From Nitrosopumilus sp. K4 (lineage in GTDB: Archaea > Thermoproteota > Nitrososphaeria > Nitrososphaerales > Nitrosopumilaceae): a stretch of DNA of 64,000 nucleotides. The stretch covers positions 1,516,330 through 1,580,329 of the forward strand of contig NZ_CP067007.1 in NCBI RefSeq assembly GCF_018128925.1, written 5' to 3'. Made by a program: the position numbers and the translations under genes. The notes under the pieces are model-generated. The model worked only from the letters and a program-made list of their open reading frames with translations. It was not told the origin of the DNA and searched no databases. Positions 51,811 through 60,149 of the stretch are shown here, piece by piece (position 1 is the first letter of the stretch; every line of letters begins with the position of its first letter).

Positions 51811-52230
51811 TTATTCACCAACAATTTGCAAAATAATTTCTCTATTTCTTTTTCTAGTATCAAGTTCAACAAAAACAATTTGTTGCCATGTTCCTAAACA
51901 CAACATTCTATCATTAAATGGAATAGTAAGTGAAGGACCAACAAGTGATGCCTTTACATGCGAATGTCCATTTCCATCATGCCACATCTCTTCATGCCCA
52001 TATTTCAGATCCTTTGGAGCTATTCTAGAAAGCATTCTTGGAAAATCTTTGATTAATCCAGGTTCATACTCTATAGTAGTAATCGAACCTGTAGACCCCT
52101 TTACAAATACTGTCACATTCCCATTTGAAACATCTGAGTCAAAAACAGCTTTTGATACATTTTCAGTAATGTCTATCATGTCGTTTTCATTTTCAGATTG
52201 AATTTTGATTATTCTAGTAACTACAGTCAT
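51811..52230 (-). CDS. YjbQ/UPF0047 family protein
   Basis: 139 residues. Family motifs are GSTGSITTIEYEPG near 46 and the metal-binding HDGNGHSHVKASLVGPS near 89. The C-terminus has LGTWQQIVFVELDTRKRNR, which matches UPF0047. Some members show weak thiamine-phosphate synthase-like activity, but the true role is open. The gene precedes the APC permease in an operon. Confidence 0.9.
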   Translation of the reverse strand: MTVVTRIIKIQSENENDMIDITENVSKAVFDSDVSNGNVTVFVKGSTGSITTIEYEPGLIKDFPRMLSRIAPKDLKYGHEEMWHDGNGHSHVKASLVGPSLTIPFNDRMLCLGTWQQIVFVELDTRKRNREIILQIVGE

Positions 52231-52327
52231 AGCCTAATTATGAATAATGATGATTTAACATAAATCTACATTATCAATTTTAGAAACAAAATTTGGCACC
52301 AAACCTGAGAATATCCATTTTGTATAA

Positions 52328-52582
52328 ATGGATAAAAGTTACATTAACTCCATGGCGTTTCAATTAGCAGTTGTAATCCTAATTCCGATTATTTTGGGAA
52401 TTGTGACTGTTTCACCATTTGATGAACCACAAATTGAAGAGCCTGTGCAGCCAAAGGAAATTGATGATGAGCCAAATTTTGGAATGCTATATTTTTTTAT
52501 GATGATAATTTGGTTTTTCTTTTTGTTTAGAATCTTGTTTCAACTCAAAAAAGGTACGTTTACTTTACAAAGGAAATACTAA
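52328..52582 (+). CDS. Small membrane protein, two helices
   Basis: 84 residues. Hydrophobic helices at about 8-28 (FQLAVVILIPIILGIVTV) and 54-71 (LYFFMMIIWFFFLFRILF), separated by an acidic segment (EPQIEEPVQPKEIDDEP). Basic C-terminus. A TATA-like TGTATAAAT directly before the ATG is too close to serve this start, so the promoter lies upstream. No family recognised. Confidence 0.6.
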   Translation: MDKSYINSMAFQLAVVILIPIILGIVTVSPFDEPQIEEPVQPKEIDDEPNFGMLYFFMMIIWFFFLFRILFQLKKGTFTLQRKY

Positions 52583-52583
52583 C

Positions 52584-53450
52584 TCAGTACAGTTCTTTGT
52601 ATTTTGACCTCAATTCTTCATGAGGGCCAACCATAGAAAATGCCTTAACAACATCTGTTTTACTAATTACTCCACTCAAATTTTTCTTCGAGTCTATAAC
52701 TGGAACTCCACTAACATTATGTTTTATCATTAAACTAGCAGCAGTGGCAAGATCTTCTTCTTCACTAACTGTAATTAGCTTTTCATTTAACAAATCCCCA
52801 ACTGTAAGATCTTTTCCCTTGCCAATTGGTAATAAATAATCACGAGAACGTGTCTTCCCCTTTGTAAAATAGTCACTGTGTGCTAAGAGAGTGTTTGTTG
52901 TGATTAATCCTAAAGGACAGCCATTTTCATCAGTTACCACAAGCCTTGATATTTCATTTTTATTCATCAAGTTTAGTGCAAACTTTAACGAATCAGTTTT
53001 TCTACAAGTTACAACCTTTTTACTCATAAACTCCTTTACTAGATACTTTCCACCAAAGACACTAGCATACGCTTTTGTCAGATCTGTTCTTGAAACAATT
53101 CCTATCAATCCACCATTATCATCTACCAAAACAACTGAACCAATTTTAAAAGTCTCCATTCTTGATGAACACTGATCAAAATGATCTTCAAATCCATCAT
53201 TAATTGAAATAACATTTTTTTGCATAACATGTTTTATTGGAATCTCATCTACAACTCTTGCAGTTTTATCTTCACCTAAGAACCGATTAATGTCTCGCTC
53301 AGTAACAATTCCAACTGGTTTATTTTTTACTGCAACAACAATATGTTTTACAAAATTTTTTTGCATTTGTGATAATGTTTCAAATATAGATGATTCTGGT
53401 TGAACTGTTATTACTGGTGATGAATATCTTACTCCCATATTATTTCTCAT
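52584..53450 (-). CDS. Quadruple CBS-domain protein
   Basis: 288 residues, four CBS repeats at about 8-62, 75-132, 138-195 and 215-272. Typical pieces: FVKHIVVAVKNKPVGIVTERD, FKIGSVVLVDDNGGLIGIVSRTD, EISRLVVTDENGCPLGLITT and HNVSGVPVIDSKKNLSGVISKTD. It has the same design as the proteins at 3672 and 56058. No other domain. It belongs to the second USP/CBS island. Confidence 0.92.
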   Translation of the reverse strand: MRNNMGVRYSSPVITVQPESSIFETLSQMQKNFVKHIVVAVKNKPVGIVTERDINRFLGEDKTARVVDEIPIKHVMQKNVISINDGFEDHFDQCSSRMETFKIGSVVLVDDNGGLIGIVSRTDLTKAYASVFGGKYLVKEFMSKKVVTCRKTDSLKFALNLMNKNEISRLVVTDENGCPLGLITTNTLLAHSDYFTKGKTRSRDYLLPIGKGKDLTVGDLLNEKLITVSEEEDLATAASLMIKHNVSGVPVIDSKKNLSGVISKTDVVKAFSMVGPHEELRSKYKELY

Positions 53451-53515
53451 TTTACTTTTATTGATTTAAAACAAAACTCTGATTCTCAAGTATGATTGTA
53501 TAAAATGAAAATAGG

Positions 53516-53854
53516 CTAATACTGCGAAGTATTAGGCACAATTTCGATTTCTACATTGCTTCCATTAAATGAGGTTGCAATCGCTTTTATCTTACTTTTG
53601 TAAAGAAAGTATTTTTTGCCATCATCACTAATGGAGCCTGAAATACCAAGGAGTTTGTTATCATGCAAAGTCTGTAATCTTCTATATACAGTACTGATAG
53701 GGATCTTTGTTTCAGCACTAATTTCCATAGCAGATTTTGGTTTCTCCATTGTATTTTCAATTATGGCCCGACAATACTTGTCTGACATAACTTCAAGAAT
53801 AGCGTCCTTTCTTGAGTCATCTTCAACTTTTCTTCCTGAAATCATTGCTTGCAT
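53516..53854 (-). CDS. ArsR-like winged-helix transcriptional regulator
   Basis: 112 residues. Winged helix at about 15-80: ILEVMSDKYCRAIIENTMEKPKSAMEISAETKIPISTVYRRLQTLHDNKLLG, with a recognition helix IPISTVYRRLQTL. No metal-binding Cys pair. The remainder is a short strand region (YKSKIKAIATSFNGSNVEIEIV), perhaps a dimer or ligand part. It is divergent from a uspA at 53977 and could control it; the intergenic region has a repeat of ACTGCA. Confidence 0.85.
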   Translation of the reverse strand: MQAMISGRKVEDDSRKDAILEVMSDKYCRAIIENTMEKPKSAMEISAETKIPISTVYRRLQTLHDNKLLGISGSISDDGKKYFLYKSKIKAIATSFNGSNVEIEIVPNTSQY

Positions 53855-53976
53855 GAGTTACATTTAGCTGGTTTTTCATATAATGACTAAGAACACACTG
53901 CAATGCACTGCACCTAATCTAGGCGTGAAAGTTTTCTATGAGATTTAAATTAGACAAAATTTGAATTTGTGTAGAA

Positions 53977-54411
53977 ATGATGTTTTCAAACATTTTGGTG
54001 CCCTTTGACTTATCAAATCAGTCAATCCGTGCATTCAAAACTGCTTTGGATATTGCCAAAAATTACAATTCAAAAATCACTCTTTTGACATGTATAGAAG
54101 GAGACGCATGGCATCACAAGTTTTATGATTCAAGAGCAGATAATGAATTGATTAAAAAACAAAAAAAGGTTTCTCAAACTCAAATTGCAAAACTTGAGGC
54201 CTTGGCAAAAAAATCTGGCGTCACAACAAAATCACAGATAATCAAATCAAAATCTGTTGTAAAAGATGTAGTAACTTTTGCTAAATCTAGAAAATTCAAT
54301 CTTATTGTCATGGGTTCTCATGGTAGAACTGGTGTTGATAAATTAATTTTAGGTAGCGTTGCAAATGGTATTGCTCAAAAAGCTAGTTGTCCTGTATTGT
54401 TAGTAAAATAA
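53977..54411 (+). CDS. Universal stress protein (UspA family)
   Basis: 144 residues. NILVPFDLSNQSIRAF at the N-terminus and the ATP-site motif VMGSHGRTGVDKLILGSVANGIAQKASCPVLLVK at the C-terminal end. The position of Gly-2x-Gly-9x-Gly-Ser fits ATP binding. It precedes the dehydrogenase at 54427 with a 15-base gap, so the two are probably one transcript. Its promoter faces an ArsR-like gene. Confidence 0.93.
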   Translation: MMFSNILVPFDLSNQSIRAFKTALDIAKNYNSKITLLTCIEGDAWHHKFYDSRADNELIKKQKKVSQTQIAKLEALAKKSGVTTKSQIIKSKSVVKDVVTFAKSRKFNLIVMGSHGRTGVDKLILGSVANGIAQKASCPVLLVK

Positions 54412-54426
54412 CGAGATGAGATTAAA

Positions 54427-55329
54427 CTGATCTCAATTATAGGTTCAGGCAGAGTTGGAGCGTCAATTGCATTTCTATGTGCATCAAATTCAATAGATGA
54501 TATACTTCTTGTAAATAGAACAAAAACTAAGGCTGTTGGAGAAGCACTAGATATATCAAATGCAATTCCTGAAAACTCTGATATTTCAATTCATGGAACA
54601 GATGATTATTCTAAAATTGTTGATTCAAAGATTGTTGTAATTACTGCAAGTACAGGTGTTTATTTGACAGACAGAACTGAGATGATCGGTTCTCAAGTAA
54701 AAATGATTAAAGAAATTGCAAGTAAAATCAAACAGTACTGTCCTGATGCAATCGTATTAATGGTATCAAATCCACTTGATGTTTTAACATATTTTTTTCA
54801 AAAAGAATCTAAATTTCCTAGAACTAGAGTGATTGGAATTGCATCTAGTTTGGATACTAGTAGATTTAGATATTTTCTCTCAGAAAAATTTGATATAAAA
54901 CAATCACAAATTTCAGATGCAATTGTTTTAGGTGAACATGGCAATACTATGGTTCCAATCTTTTCACATGCTAAAATTGATGGAAATAGCTCTCTAGAAC
55001 TTCTTGATTTGAGTCAACAACAGGCAATTACCAAGGATGTGAGAGAGTACTGGAAGTATCTAAGAAACTATAAGAGTCGTTCACAATTTGGTATTGCTAA
55101 AAATACCTTTGATGTAATTTATTCGATCTTAAAAAACAAAGAATTGAATATACCAGCTTCAGTATTGCTGGAAGGTGAGTTCTCTCAAACAGATGTTTCT
55201 ATGGGAGTTCCTGTAATAATTGATAAAGATGGAATTTCAAAAATTTATGAAATAGAACTAAACGATTCTGAAAAAGAATCTCTAAAAAAATCTGCTCAAA
55301 CAATTAGAAATTATATAAAATCTGTTTAA
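54427..55329 (+). CDS. Malate/lactate dehydrogenase with non-standard start
   Basis: About 300 residues. NAD site ISIIGSGRVGASIAFL, DISNAIP, MVSNPLDVLTYFF, SLDTSRFRYFL and the catalytic His in GEHGNTMVP. No in-frame ATG, GTG or TTG occurs before 54664, which would lose the whole NAD site. GAGATGAG (54413-54420) is a good ribosome binding site six bases before CTG 54427, so I place the start there; ATT 54421 or a one-base frameshift after the ATG at 54416 are alternatives. The loop around GVYLTDRTEM lacks the usual specificity Arg of malate enzymes, so the substrate is open. Confidence 0.85.
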   Translation: MISIIGSGRVGASIAFLCASNSIDDILLVNRTKTKAVGEALDISNAIPENSDISIHGTDDYSKIVDSKIVVITASTGVYLTDRTEMIGSQVKMIKEIASKIKQYCPDAIVLMVSNPLDVLTYFFQKESKFPRTRVIGIASSLDTSRFRYFLSEKFDIKQSQISDAIVLGEHGNTMVPIFSHAKIDGNSSLELLDLSQQQAITKDVREYWKYLRNYKSRSQFGIAKNTFDVIYSILKNKELNIPASVLLEGEFSQTDVSMGVPVIIDKDGISKIYEIELNDSEKESLKKSAQTIRNYIKSV

Positions 55330-55331
55330 AT

Positions 55332-56015
55332 TTACATTACTAGTGAATGTAATCCATAACCTACAATATATGCAACAGCTGCTGCAGTACCGCCAATAAT
55401 TACAGTGTAGAAACCGTCTCGAATCATTGATCTTCTTACAATCTTTCCCTTGATCATGCCTACTAAGAAAAATGATATCAGGACTAATACTATTGAATAC
55501 ATGAATGCCTCAGAATTTGGCTCAGCCCCAATCAAAATGAAGATCATAAATGGAATTAATGGAATTAATCCAATCAAATTAAATCCAACAAAAGTGCTTA
55601 GAGAACTATCCGTAGGATTTTTTTCATCTTCAATCAATCCTAATTCCTCTTTCATCATTGTATCTACCCAAATCTTTTTTCTTGAAGTAATTATACGAAC
55701 AATTTCTTCAAGCAATTCCTCTTTGAATCCTTTTTTTCTATAGATATCTCTGATCTCGTCTTTTTCTTGTTCTTCTAGATTTTCAATTTCCCATTCTTCT
55801 TGCCTTCTTTTCATTTCAACAAATTCATTTTTTGCCTTTGAAGCTTGATAATTTGCAGCTGCCATTGAAAATCCATCAGCAAATAGATTTGCAAACCCTA
55901 AAATCAAAATAATCCCAGAAGGCAGTGAGGCACCAACTACACCTGCAACAATTGCAAAAGTTGTAACTGCCCCATCTATAGAACCATAAATAAAATCATC
56001 AAAATGCCATTTCAT
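55332..56015 (-). CDS. VIT1/CCC1-family Fe/Mn transporter
   Basis: 227 residues with about five helices. The motif IDGAVTTFAIVAGVVGASLPSG at the start, then FANLFADGFSMAAANYQASKAK, are hallmarks of the VIT/CCC1 family. The acidic cytoplasmic segment (about 65-130, with EEWEIENLEEQEKDEI) matches the metal-binding part between helices 2 and 3. It should export or sequester iron or manganese. Convergent with the dehydrogenase, two bases apart. Confidence 0.92.
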   Translation of the reverse strand: MKWHFDDFIYGSIDGAVTTFAIVAGVVGASLPSGIILILGFANLFADGFSMAAANYQASKAKNEFVEMKRRQEEWEIENLEEQEKDEIRDIYRKKGFKEELLEEIVRIITSRKKIWVDTMMKEELGLIEDEKNPTDSSLSTFVGFNLIGLIPLIPFMIFILIGAEPNSEAFMYSIVLVLISFFLVGMIKGKIVRRSMIRDGFYTVIIGGTAAAVAYIVGYGLHSLVM

Positions 56016-56057
56016 AATATTTTCCTTAATACGTTGTTTTAATGTATTTTCAAAAAT

Positions 56058-56885
56058 TTATTCAGATATGGCCTTTGTAATGTCAGTTTTTGAAATTATT
56101 CCTGCTATTGAACTATTTCCATCTAAAACTACTAGTCCGCTTACATTATTTTCTAAAATTAAACTACACGCATCAGATAGACTTTGATTAAATTTGATTG
56201 TGATTAATCCCTTAGTCATGACATCTCTTGCTAATGAAATATTCCCAAATCCTTCCTCAGAAAGAAACCCTTGTCTAATTTGATCTGAAATAGTAAATCC
56301 TGAATCGTCTTCTTCACTGCCTAACTCTATTGAAATTCTAAATAAATCTCTAAACGATATAACGCCAACAGGATTTTCATTTTGATCCTTTACGATGACT
56401 CTTGAAACTTTACTTTCAAACATCTTTCTTACAACTTTATACAATGGGGCAGCAGTGTGTGTAAAAACATAATCATGAGTCATATAGTCTACCACTTTTT
56501 TTCCATTTGAAATGTTTTCCAAATAGTATTTCACAAGATCGCTTTTTGTAAAAATTCCTTTTAGTTCATTTTTATTTCCTAATGCTAAAGAGCTTACTCC
56601 TTTTTCAATCATAGTTTTAGCTGATTTTTGAGGTGATTGAGTTTCATCTACAAATAATATTGGTTTCATTATTTTTGTAATTGAAATATTATCCAATCCT
56701 TGCCTAGTTTTTTCTGAAAATAAGAACAAACCAATGTCTTTCTCTGTAATTATTCCAATCGATTTTCCTCCTTCTGAAACAATTAATCTACTCAAATTAT
56801 GTTCTAATAATTTCTGAATTGTTTCTGAAATTGTTGAACTACTTAGAATGGAAATTGGTTTTTTAGAAATATCTGAAACAGACAA
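56058..56885 (-). CDS. Quadruple CBS-domain protein
   Basis: 275 residues, four CBS repeats, e.g. LSRLIVSEGGKSIGIITEKDIG near 30-52, GVSSLALGNKNELKGIFTKSD, KVSRVIVKDQNENPVGVISFRD and NNVSGLVVLDGNSSIAGIISKTD. It is similar in plan to the proteins at 3672 and 52584. It is divergent from the uspA at 57021. Ligand unknown, probably adenine nucleotide by family. Confidence 0.92.
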   Translation of the reverse strand: MSVSDISKKPISILSSSTISETIQKLLEHNLSRLIVSEGGKSIGIITEKDIGLFLFSEKTRQGLDNISITKIMKPILFVDETQSPQKSAKTMIEKGVSSLALGNKNELKGIFTKSDLVKYYLENISNGKKVVDYMTHDYVFTHTAAPLYKVVRKMFESKVSRVIVKDQNENPVGVISFRDLFRISIELGSEEDDSGFTISDQIRQGFLSEEGFGNISLARDVMTKGLITIKFNQSLSDACSLILENNVSGLVVLDGNSSIAGIISKTDITKAISE

Positions 56886-57020
56886 TATCTAACCGAAATT
56901 ATTTTTCTATAAAAGCAATCGGTATAATTTTCATTAGTGAATCTGAATTTAGTCTCAAACATCAAATTCAAAATTTGAAATCACAATCTTTTTTATATTT
57001 GAAGAATTTTATCTGAAAAC

Positions 57021-57443
57021 ATGGCAAAATTCAAAAAAATCCTTGTTCCGCTTGATGGATCCGCAAATTCTAATCGTGGTTTAGATAGAGCTATCGAAAT
57101 CGCAAAAGAAAGCGGTGCAGAAATTACTGGATTCTACGTATTTCATTTGCCACTAGTTGCAGGACTAAAATATACAAAAAAGATGCATGATGAAGCGCAA
57201 AAAAAGGCTGTAAAAGCAATTGGACCAGCTATGAAAAAAGTTCAGAAGGCTGGTGCCACTTTCAAATACAAAACTGGTGGTGGTCACACAGGAAAAGAAA
57301 TTGTCAACGCTGCAGAAAAAGGCAAATTTGACATGATAGTGATTGGTGCTAGAGGAATGGGTGCTGCTAAAGAAACCTTCATGGGCAGTACTTCAAACTA
57401 TGTTATGCATAAATCAAAAGTTCCTGTATTAGTGGTCAAATAA
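57021..57443 (+). CDS. Universal stress protein (UspA family)
   Basis: 140 residues: FKKILVPLDGSANSNRGLDRAI and the ATP-site VIGARGMGAAKETFMGSTSNYVMHKSKVPVLVVK. It is unusually rich in basic residues in the middle (KKMHDEAQKKAVKAIG). Closer to the USPs of the first island (5131, 6779) than to the 53977 protein. The upstream gap holds a palindrome TTCAAA-A-TTTGAA (about 56966-56978). Confidence 0.93.
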   Translation: MAKFKKILVPLDGSANSNRGLDRAIEIAKESGAEITGFYVFHLPLVAGLKYTKKMHDEAQKKAVKAIGPAMKKVQKAGATFKYKTGGGHTGKEIVNAAEKGKFDMIVIGARGMGAAKETFMGSTSNYVMHKSKVPVLVVK

Positions 57444-57540
57444 AAATTTGGGATTTTCCCATTTATTTTTCTAATATCATTAGCAACTAAGGAAATCATA
57501 TGTCTAGTAAAAATACTATGAAATGTAATTTATTTTGTAA

Positions 57541-58011
57541 TTGAAAGATAGACATTTTGTAATTATTGGACTTGTAGTTGGTATGATAGGTTTTGCTTCA
57601 TTTATTGGAATTATTGGTCAAGGTAATGTTAGACATGTTCCAATTTTTTGGCCAGAGAAAGTTGAACAAACAGTTGCCTTCAAAGACATTGATGGACAAG
57701 TAAAGATTGTAGGAATTTCGGGAACTGCTGAGGATAATAACCCCACATTAATCATGAGAACAAGTTTTGCATACATTCTGACAGTTGAAAATCACGGAAA
57801 CCAACATCATAGGTTGTATATTGATGGATTTAATGTCCAAACAGATCTACTGGAACCTGGACAGAGTGATACAATCACCATTTATCCAGATAAGGAAGGA
57901 ACTTTCAATTATTATGACAAGCGAGAAAGATTGTCACTATTAGGACAACTTAGATCAGTCGAAGTAGTTCCATCAGATGGATTTACTGGATTTCTTAGAG
58001 ATATGATATGA
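57541..58011 (+). CDS. Membrane-anchored cupredoxin-fold protein without copper ligands
   Basis: 156 residues, start TTG. One N-terminal membrane helix (VIIGLVVGMIGFASFIGII), then a cupredoxin-like sandwich: SFAYILTVENHGNQHHRLYIDG, LEPGQSDTITIYPDKEGTFNYYD. The C-terminal place where copper proteins have CxxHxxM reads YYDKRERLSLLGQL, with no Cys and no His. It may be a structural relative or bind something else. No strong neighbour link; it follows uspA. Confidence 0.7.
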   Translation: MKDRHFVIIGLVVGMIGFASFIGIIGQGNVRHVPIFWPEKVEQTVAFKDIDGQVKIVGISGTAEDNNPTLIMRTSFAYILTVENHGNQHHRLYIDGFNVQTDLLEPGQSDTITIYPDKEGTFNYYDKRERLSLLGQLRSVEVVPSDGFTGFLRDMI

Positions 58012-58098
58012 ATAAACAAGAATCCTTGATATTTTATTATGTAAAAACCTAGAAGTATAGGAAAAAAATGAAAAAATATCACAAAATGAGAGATTAAC

Positions 58099-59253
58099 AT
58101 GGTTGAAAGTAATTATGATATTCTAGGTATTGTTGACGGTTCTACAGAAAAGGAAATACGTGATGCGTTTAGAAGATTGGCACTTCAATTTCACTCTGAT
58201 AAAGGTGGAGAAAATGAACAATTTATCAAAATTAAACAAGCATACGAAGATCTCAAAATAGGCAAAAAATATCCTGATTCAGATTATGACAAATTACGTA
58301 ATTCTAGGGTATATTCAAGTGAATCTGAAGAAGATATTAAAAGAAAAAACCAGATTCTTGGACAACAACTTTCCAAAGAAATGCAAACTGCTGAGGAATG
58401 GGCAGCTGCACTAAATAGATCAAATTCAACTGCATCAAGATTATTTGGTTCAAAAACACTTGGAGAAATTGAATTAGAAAGAAAAGCCAATGGAGCATTA
58501 TCAATTAAAGGAAATTTTATGGCAGGAAGTTTAACTTATGATGGTCCAATTATTATGCAAGGAAATATTTCAAGTCCATCTTGGACTGAAGAGTTTAGAA
58601 CAAAAATTCACTTAACAAAAGGTGATTTCAAGTTTATAGATCCTCTTGAAAATAAGTATAAAATTGAAAATGGAGCAGAAATTATTGTTGATAACGGAAA
58701 TGTTGTCATAGGAAATATTTTTGGAAGAAAATACAAAGTTCAAGATCCGGATGGAAAAGTTGGTGTTTTTCAAACTCGGGAACATCGAACACGCATCATA
58801 GCTCCTAACGGAAAAATTATTGCTGAAAATGCTGTAAATACAGTTTTTCTTGATGCTGACTCTATTATTATTTTGAATATGGAAGATGATGTAATAATAC
58901 GTGCACGTGAAATTCTAGTTTATGGTAGCAAGATTACCTATGATTCAATAATCGAATTAAAGAAAGACGGCTTTGTTAGATTCTTTGAAAAATTTTCAGT
59001 TCAAGGACTTAGTAATGATGCAAAGATTAAACTTGAAAATGGAAAAGTAATTCCTCTATTTGATATAAAGACCAAAAAAATCAAGGATTTGGCTGATGAA
59101 TTTGTGCCTGACAAAGAAAATTATGATAAGAATGCTACTATGGTTGGCGGTGGATTTACAATAACATATGATATGCTTGATAATTTGTCAAAAAAACCAA
59201 CAAAACCCCAAAAGTCTGGTTGGGGTTCTAAATTTGGTTTTTCAAAAAAATAA
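58099..59253 (+). CDS. J-domain protein with HSD motif and C-terminal beta domain
   Basis: 384 residues. N-terminal J domain (about 4-60): YDILGIVDGSTEKEIRDAFRRLALQFHSDKGGENEQFIKIKQAYEDL. The motif that is HPD in working DnaJ proteins is HSD here. After a helical linker, residues ~115-370 form repeated short strands (NGAEIIVDNGNVVIGN, PNGKIIAENAV), like a beta-helix or repeated sheet. No Gly/Phe or zinc region. The Hsp70 partner, if any, is unknown, and the Pro change may weaken stimulation of ATPase. Confidence 0.85.
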   Translation: MVESNYDILGIVDGSTEKEIRDAFRRLALQFHSDKGGENEQFIKIKQAYEDLKIGKKYPDSDYDKLRNSRVYSSESEEDIKRKNQILGQQLSKEMQTAEEWAAALNRSNSTASRLFGSKTLGEIELERKANGALSIKGNFMAGSLTYDGPIIMQGNISSPSWTEEFRTKIHLTKGDFKFIDPLENKYKIENGAEIIVDNGNVVIGNIFGRKYKVQDPDGKVGVFQTREHRTRIIAPNGKIIAENAVNTVFLDADSIIILNMEDDVIIRAREILVYGSKITYDSIIELKKDGFVRFFEKFSVQGLSNDAKIKLENGKVIPLFDIKTKKIKDLADEFVPDKENYDKNATMVGGGFTITYDMLDNLSKKPTKPQKSGWGSKFGFSKK

Positions 59254-59345
59254 CGAAACTAAAGTCATAACTCTTACTCAGGTTTAATTTTCAAACTAAA
59301 GAATTACCGCATTATATATTAGCAAATCAAGTAAATAAAAAATAG

Positions 59346-60110
59346 ATGAATATTATGTTTTCAATTATCATAGGAGTAATAGTAGTATCTCTAATGTTTA
59401 CGATGTCTTCTTATGCAGTAGATACTTTTGAGCTTAGAGGCACTGGGATTTCTCTTGATTCAAACCTTGATAATCCTACCTTGTACAAATCTAGTTTACG
59501 ATTAGAATTTACTAGTTTATCAGAAGTTTCAAAGGGCTCTGTCATTCTAAAATCTAAGGGAGATATTCTTGCAGCTAGAATGATGATTGATGATTGGCAT
59601 ATTTCATACAATGCTGATGGAAGCTTTGTTGGTTCTGGCCCTGTGAGAACTTTACAAAATAACTATTATGATATGACTATATCCGGAGATAGAAAATTTG
59701 TTGCCAATAACTGGTCCATGTGGGAATCAGTTGGTGAATTACAAGGAGAAAATGGAGAGAAATATTCATTGAGATTTATTGTCACAGGTGATGACAGATT
59801 TTCATCAACGTCTCCACAATTAAAATCTACAATAGTAATACCAACTGGTAATGCCTATCAAAAAGAATCCTCTTCATACATACCTGAAAAACCCACCGTG
59901 TTTAGAGGAACTACTGTCTCATGGGTAAATCATGATTCTGTAACTCATACTGTTCAGAGTCAAGATGGTAAAGGAAATGTTGTTTCTTTGTTTAATAGTG
60001 ATATTCTTCAACCTGGAGATGTATTTGATTACGAATTTGCTAAACCTGGAATATATGATTATTTGTGCACTCTTCATCCATGGAGAACAGGCACAATTAC
60101 AGTAGTTTAA
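59346..60110 (+). CDS. Secreted cupredoxin with Arg in place of the axial Met
   Basis: 254 residues. Signal peptide (1-24), a beta-rich domain (about 27-165) and a C-terminal plastocyanin-like domain. Ligands His (HDSVTHTVQS) and CxxH (YDYLCTLHPWRTG) are present, but the axial Met of CTIHPWM-type relatives is Arg. A copper site with altered axial ligand would have shifted potential or be non-functional. It is followed, 39 bases on, by a sensor cyclase, so they may be co-transcribed. Confidence 0.88.
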   Translation: MNIMFSIIIGVIVVSLMFTMSSYAVDTFELRGTGISLDSNLDNPTLYKSSLRLEFTSLSEVSKGSVILKSKGDILAARMMIDDWHISYNADGSFVGSGPVRTLQNNYYDMTISGDRKFVANNWSMWESVGELQGENGEKYSLRFIVTGDDRFSSTSPQLKSTIVIPTGNAYQKESSSYIPEKPTVFRGTTVSWVNHDSVTHTVQSQDGKGNVVSLFNSDILQPGDVFDYEFAKPGIYDYLCTLHPWRTGTITVV

Positions 60111-60149
60111 TCCACGAAGATTATATTCATAAAAAATATCAAAAAATCA

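Noticed and set aside
53905-53918. ACTGCA repeated twice between the ArsR-like and uspA genes as an operator
   Set aside because: Two short copies without symmetry around a promoter element are not enough; noted only in the ArsR-like entry.
54664-55329. TTG at 54664 as the start of the malate/lactate dehydrogenase
   Set aside because: It would remove the whole NAD-binding motif and two strands that are plainly encoded in frame upstream.
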